DNA from: a candidate division LCP-89 bacterium
Lineage (GTDB): Bacteria; Electryoneota; B3-LCP
NCBI GenBank assembly: GCA_025774735.1
Contig: JALGZU010000062.1
Coordinates: 1 to 11,408, forward strand
Length of the DNA stretch: 11,408 bases
Direction: 5' to 3'
Shown one piece after another: positions 8,365 through 11,408 of this stretch (position 1 is the stretch's first letter; each line of letters begins with the position of its first letter). A program made the translations under genes and the position numbers. A model generated the notes under the pieces. It had not been told where the DNA came from and did not search any database. It saw only the letters and a list, made by a program, of their open reading frames with translations.

Positions 8365-9924
8365 TTATCTTTGACTTAGGGAATCGACGGCCGTCCTGGC
8401 CTGTGTACTCAGAAACCCACTGGGATCGCGGTTCAGGTATTCCCGGTAGTACTCCAGAGCCTTCTCCGTATCATTTTGCTCCCTGAATATGTTTCCCAGC
8501 ATAAAATAGGGATTGGTAAAGTCAGGATTGATCTCTATCGCCCGTTGGTATTCTGATATGGCTTCATCCATCCGTCCCATGGTCATCAGGCACTCGGCGT
8601 AGCTGTCATGCGAGTTGGGATTGTCGGGCTCCAGCTCCCGGTACCGTTCGAAGCATTTAAGAGCTTCTTCCATCTGTCCCAATCCCAGGTATGCATAACC
8701 AACCCGGTTATAAGTATTCCCGTCATCCGGGTTCTTCAACAGGTAGCGTTCAAACGCTGCAATGCCCTCTTCCGGATTCCCCATATTGAGATAAGCGTAA
8801 CCGAGACTCAGATGAGCGACGTCGAGGGCTGTGTCAGTGGTCGCCTTCTCCAGATGCTCCACCGCCTGGTCGAAAAAACGTAGCCGCATAAACCTACGCC
8901 CCAGGCGCTCATGGGTTGTATAATCTTCCGGATCGAAGTCCAAAAGATCCTGAAATTGCTGGATTTCTTCGTAGGCGGTCAATACTTCACCGGCGGCCTG
9001 AACGAGTACTCCGTCGGGATATTCATCGATATAAGCCTGCAACTTCCCAGTTGCGATGTCAAAATCGCCCATCAGGTGTACTTCAGCGCCGATCATCCGG
9101 TATCCCGCATTTTCAGACAACGGATTTCCCTGGTAGCGAGCGTAGATATCCTCAAAAATATCTCTGGCCTGTTCGTATTGCCCCTGCCGGTAAAGCTGTT
9201 CACCCTGGCGCAACAGTTCAAGATCTTCCCAGGCGTAATCGTGGTATTGATTAACGAAATCCCGGTCATCCCGTATGACAGCGCCAGCGTAAGACGAATT
9301 CGGGTAGCGATCCATTAAATTGACAAGTTCGTGCGCGGCCTCTCCATCACGATCCGTAGCTTTGAGGGCCGCCGCCAAGCTGTAAGCCGCCTCGGCCGCC
9401 ATATCGCCGGACGGAATGTAGGCGCTGATATCCTCATAGATCTCTACCGTCAGAACTGGATCATCCAGGTCCGCCAAACTCTCCCGGCAGCCCCCCATCA
9501 CTCCTGCTATCCAGGTGTCAGGCATCCGGTAGTCATCGCCTGATGAATGCATTAGAGCCTGGCGGTAGTGATCGACGGCGCTTTTGACATCATCGCGAGT
9601 AAGAGCGATCTCAGCCAGTCGGCTGTAGGCCTCGGCTGCCCACTTGGTATCGGGATAGCGACTCAACAGCTCCTGAAAACCTCCTTCCGCCGCATCCAGA
9701 TCCTCCATCTCCACCTGATGGATGCTGGCGGCATTAAACAACGCCACCGGCGCCAGATCATGGCCGGTATTCGCTTTGGCAAATTTCAGATACCCCTTCA
9801 CCGCCGCTTGGTATTCTCCCTGCCAGGCATGATCCCACGCCTGCTGGAAGAGGCCCACCCCCGCAATCGATACCGAGGACAGCAGAAAAAGCAGCAATCC
9901 CGCACAGAGTATTCTTTGCCTCAT
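8365..9924 (-). CDS. Secreted tetratricopeptide-repeat protein
   Basis: The protein has 519 residues. Residues 1-21 form a Sec signal peptide (RQR, then a Leu-rich core, ending SIAG). No lipobox is evident: the only early Cys, at 7, lies before the hydrophobic core. The front half (about 28-325) consists of divergent repeats of the kind found in CpoB/YbgF and BamD-like proteins, with YPDTKWAAEAYSRLAEIA (90-107), RYPNSSYAGAV and EYPDGVLVQAA. The back half has about five canonical 34-residue TPRs (336-366, 369-402, 403-436, 437-470, 471-504) with the usual Gly-Tyr/Ala-Tyr and Pro-Asp-x-x positions (LGYAYLNMGNPEEGIAAFERYLLKNP). It is probably a periplasmic or outer-membrane-associated scaffold. 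The start is preceded by GAGG five bases upstream. It is the first gene of the minus-strand pair with DUF362 and is transcribed divergently from hflK. The partner is unknown. Confidence 0.88.
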   Translation of the reverse strand: MRQRILCAGLLLFLLSSVSIAGVGLFQQAWDHAWQGEYQAAVKGYLKFAKANTGHDLAPVALFNAASIHQVEMEDLDAAEGGFQELLSRYPDTKWAAEAYSRLAEIALTRDDVKSAVDHYRQALMHSSGDDYRMPDTWIAGVMGGCRESLADLDDPVLTVEIYEDISAYIPSGDMAAEAAYSLAAALKATDRDGEAAHELVNLMDRYPNSSYAGAVIRDDRDFVNQYHDYAWEDLELLRQGEQLYRQGQYEQARDIFEDIYARYQGNPLSENAGYRMIGAEVHLMGDFDIATGKLQAYIDEYPDGVLVQAAGEVLTAYEEIQQFQDLLDFDPEDYTTHERLGRRFMRLRFFDQAVEHLEKATTDTALDVAHLSLGYAYLNMGNPEEGIAAFERYLLKNPDDGNTYNRVGYAYLGLGQMEEALKCFERYRELEPDNPNSHDSYAECLMTMGRMDEAISEYQRAIEINPDFTNPYFMLGNIFREQNDTEKALEYYREYLNRDPSGFLSTQARTAVDSLSQR

Positions 9925-9989
9925 ATGATCCTCATCACTGAGTTAGCGTAATGGATATGTCGGAGAACTCGATCATTCTGAATCTGCAA

Positions 9990-10033
9990 ATTTCAGACCG
10001 TTACTATGTATATATATTACAACGATCTGAAAT
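9990..10033. promoter_or_regulatory. 13-bp inverted repeat with AT-rich spacer
   Basis: ATTTCAGACCGTT (9990-10002) is the reverse complement of AACGATCTGAAAT (10021-10033) except at one position. The 18-base spacer is almost entirely A/T with an alternating TA run. It starts 66 bases upstream of the TPR start codon. It could be a regulator binding site, with half-sites about three helical turns apart centre to centre, or an RNA hairpin in the TPR leader. There is no T run after it, so a terminator is unlikely. Confidence 0.5.
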
Positions 10034-10062
10034 ATTAGGTAACTCCATTTATGGGTAGCCAA

Positions 10063-10077
10063 GTATCGAATCGATAC
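10063..10077. promoter_or_regulatory. Perfect 15-bp palindrome, operator-like
   Basis: GTATCGA-A-TCGATAC is perfectly symmetric with one central base. Its size suits a homodimeric DNA-binding protein. It lies 139 bases upstream of the TPR start and about 68 bases upstream of the candidate hflK -35 box. The regulator is unknown. Confidence 0.45.
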
Positions 10078-10144
10078 AGTCTCCGGTCAAATTATAGCTT
10101 GTGCTGCTCGCGATTATTTTTAACGCATTCAGCCGAGATCTCCC

Positions 10145-10173
10145 TTGACTATGTGATCTGATTAGACCATATT
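10145..10173 (+). promoter_or_regulatory. Candidate hflK promoter
   Basis: TTGACT (10145-10150) and CATATT (10168-10173) are separated by 17 bases, matching sigma-70 spacing with five and four consensus positions. Transcription would start near 10180, leaving a leader of about 100 bases. This is the best rightward candidate in the intergenic region, not a proven site. Confidence 0.4.
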
Positions 10174-10273
10174 GGGGGTAGGTTGTACGTCTGTCGTGTT
10201 TCTATTAATCTCACAGGTTAAATTTACCAAATAACAACCTAAAAAATCAAGCGATAAATCAATTAGGTCATTT

Positions 10274-10280
10274 GGAGGAG
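10274..10280 (+). promoter_or_regulatory. Ribosome binding site that fixes the hflK start
   Basis: GGAGGAG precedes the ATG at 10284 by three bases, or five if counted from the GGAGG core. An in-frame TTG at 10272 overlaps this site and so is not a credible start. Confidence 0.8.
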
Positions 10281-10283
10281 CCT

Positions 10284-11330
10284 ATGGATCAATCGATGGA
10301 AGAGTTTCTGAACAGTCCGCTAATCAGAAACTTGCGGGCGAAGTTTTTCGGTAAAGGCCCTGGTCGTCTGTGGGTCTATTTCATCGGAGCCATTGCTGTC
10401 ATCTGGCTTCTGACGGGGATTTACATCGTCAAGCCGGGTGAGATGGGCGTCGAGCGTCGCTTCGGGAAGATGACAACCACCGCCGGACCGGGACCTCACT
10501 ACCATATCCCGGCGCCCATCGAACAGGTTAACGTCGTCAAAGTCGAAGAGATTCGCAGTATGGAGCTGGGTTTCAGGACAGTGCATCCCGGACCGCCCGC
10601 CCGCATCAAGTCCTACCCGATGGAATCCCTGATGATCACAGGTGACGAGAACCTGGTCAACGTCCGCGTGGTGGTCCAATACCGCATCAGCGACTTGCCC
10701 AACTACCTCTTTAAAGTCTGGGATCCCGAAGGCGTTGCCGACCAGCGCACCTTGATGGATGCCGCCGAAACGGCTCTGCGCGGCGTGGCCGGTAGTATGA
10801 AAATTGACGACATCTTGACGATAGGCCGAGCGAAAGTTCAGGACGACACCCGGGTGCATCTGCAGCAGCTCATGGATCTCTACCAAACGGGTCTCCTGAT
10901 TACCGCAGTGAAGTTGCAGGCGGTGGATCCACCCGAACAGGTCCAGGCGGCCTTCAAGGACGTCGTCAGCGCCAAGGAAGACCGCGAACGCATCATTAAT
11001 GAAGCTCAGGCTTATAAGGAAGACCTGCTGCCTAAAGCCCGAGGCGAAGCAGAACAGATGATCCGTGGAGCAGAAGCCTATAAGGAAGCTCGCGTTAGGG
11101 AAGCTCAAGGAAAGGCGGCTCGCTTCCTGTCGATGCTGAAAGAATATCGTGTCGCCAAAGAGGTTACCCGGCGCCGCCTTTATCTGGAAACGATGCAAGA
11201 GGTTCTTGGCAAGGTGAACAAGATCATTGTTTCTAAAGAGGTGGCTGGGAAAACCTTACCCTTCCTTCCTTTGGGTGACATCGGGACGTCACTACCGCTG
11301 ACGGAATCGCGGAAAGGAGGTCAGCAATGA
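10284..11330 (+). CDS. hflK: HflK, membrane regulator of FtsH protease
   Basis: The protein has 348 residues. A short cytoplasmic tail (1-28) is followed by one membrane segment (29-49) and an SPFH/band-7 domain (about 50-235). The sequence tracks E. coli HflK closely from memory: GVERRFGK, a GDENLVNVRVVVQYRI block (120-135), ALRGVAG (164-170), ILTIGRAKVQDDTR (177-190), PPEQVQAAFKD (216-226), then a charged helix rich in EAQAY/EAEAY repeats (230-285) and the LYLETMQEVLG block (299-309). HflK and HflC form a large periplasmic-facing cage around FtsH and modulate its turnover of membrane proteins. This copy lacks the long Gly/Pro-rich N-terminal tail of the E. coli protein (419 residues). The gene overlaps hflC by four bases (ATGA), implying translational coupling. 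Confidence 0.95.
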   Translation: MDQSMEEFLNSPLIRNLRAKFFGKGPGRLWVYFIGAIAVIWLLTGIYIVKPGEMGVERRFGKMTTTAGPGPHYHIPAPIEQVNVVKVEEIRSMELGFRTVHPGPPARIKSYPMESLMITGDENLVNVRVVVQYRISDLPNYLFKVWDPEGVADQRTLMDAAETALRGVAGSMKIDDILTIGRAKVQDDTRVHLQQLMDLYQTGLLITAVKLQAVDPPEQVQAAFKDVVSAKEDRERIINEAQAYKEDLLPKARGEAEQMIRGAEAYKEARVREAQGKAARFLSMLKEYRVAKEVTRRRLYLETMQEVLGKVNKIIVSKEVAGKTLPFLPLGDIGTSLPLTESRKGGQQ

Positions 11331-11408
11331 AAAAGAAAAACATCTGGCTGGTTGTTATCGGCTTCATCGCCCTAATCCTCCTGACCGATGCCTTCTTCAC
11401 GGTGGATG
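11327..11408 (+). CDS. hflC: HflC, N-terminal fragment cut by window end
   Basis: Only the first 27 codons are present. They begin with a lysine-rich MKKKN, a membrane segment (about 6-20, WLVVIGFIALILLTD) and the start of the FFTVD strand, where HflC proteins typically have a V-D-x-x-E segment leading into the band-7 domain. AAAGGAGG sits six bases before the ATG, and the ATGA overlap with hflK is the usual arrangement. The assignment rests on order and N-terminal pattern; the rest of the gene lies outside the window. Confidence 0.85.
   Translation, partial: MKKKNIWLVVIGFIALILLTDAFFTVD

Larger units (their letters stand above)
9925..10283. other. Divergent intergenic region between the TPR gene and hflK
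   Basis: A 359-base AT-rich stretch with no supportable gene. It must contain promoters for both the leftward TPR-DUF362 pair and the rightward hflKC pair. It holds two dyad-symmetric elements (9990-10033 and 10063-10077), one plausible rightward promoter (10145-10173) and a near-palindrome GGTTAAATTTACC beginning near 10216. A leftward promoter is not clear. The best guess reads TTACCT, 17 bases, TAATAT on the minus strand inside and beside the first dyad, and is weak. Confidence 0.7.

Noticed and set aside
10003..10020. Alternating TA tract as a possible origin or integration site
   Set aside because: It is too short, with no DnaA boxes, tRNA or direct-repeat flanks. It is better explained as the spacer of the 9990-10033 inverted repeat.
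10272..10283. TTG start four codons upstream for hflK
   Set aside because: The TTG overlaps the GGAGGAG ribosome binding site; the ATG at 10284 is properly placed after it.
10320..11198. 292-codon open frame on the minus strand opposite hflK
   Set aside because: It is antisense to a highly conserved gene, and its His/Gln/Phe-rich composition is typical of a mirror frame.

Overview
The window looks like chromosome from a Gram-negative bacterium of the FCB superphylum, more likely a candidate phylum (KSB1, Zixibacteria, Latescibacterota, Marinimicrobia or Calditrichota type) than a classical Bacteroidota. Two large secreted proteins end in a PNPFNP-type sorting tail (the 'type A' C-terminal domain of type IX secretion cargo, in the FlgD-like form common in those lineages). 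Ribosome binding sites are strong AGGAGG types, unlike the weak ones usual in Bacteroidota. Base composition is moderately GC-rich in genes and AT-rich between them. The phylum is inferred from style, not from a marker gene.

Layout. Positions 1-216 are an AT-rich leader with a possible terminator of an upstream unit and a possible promoter. A two-gene plus-strand unit follows: a 1676-residue gingipain-like (peptidase family C25) surface protein (217-5247), then, 32 bp later, a 689-residue secreted protein with a lectin-like front and two CARDB domains (5280-7349). Both end in the same module: a 127-residue beta-rich domain (75 of 127 identical by hand alignment) followed by the sorting tail. 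The unit closes on a perfect 16-bp terminator stem (7364-7401) that can serve both strands.

A two-gene minus-strand unit converges on that terminator: a secreted tetratricopeptide-repeat protein (8365-9924) and, downstream, a Tat-exported DUF362 protein (7425-8333). A 359-bp divergent intergenic region (9925-10283) holds two dyad-symmetric elements and a plausible promoter. It leads to hflK (10284-11330) and the first 27 codons of hflC (11327-11408, cut by the window end), which overlap in an ATGA junction and encode the membrane regulator of the FtsH protease.

How the genes may work together: the first two are probably co-expressed, exported through Sec and then type IX secretion, and anchored or released at the surface. 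The C25 protein keeps the expected catalytic Cys but has Tyr where gingipains have His, so its protease activity is doubtful. The TPR/DUF362 pair is a small envelope unit of unknown function. I see no CRISPR array, mobile element, tRNA or rRNA, and no convincing entirely new system. The most interesting points are the altered C25 active site, the module shared between adjacent cargo genes, the Tat-DUF362/TPR pair, and the dyads upstream of hflKC.
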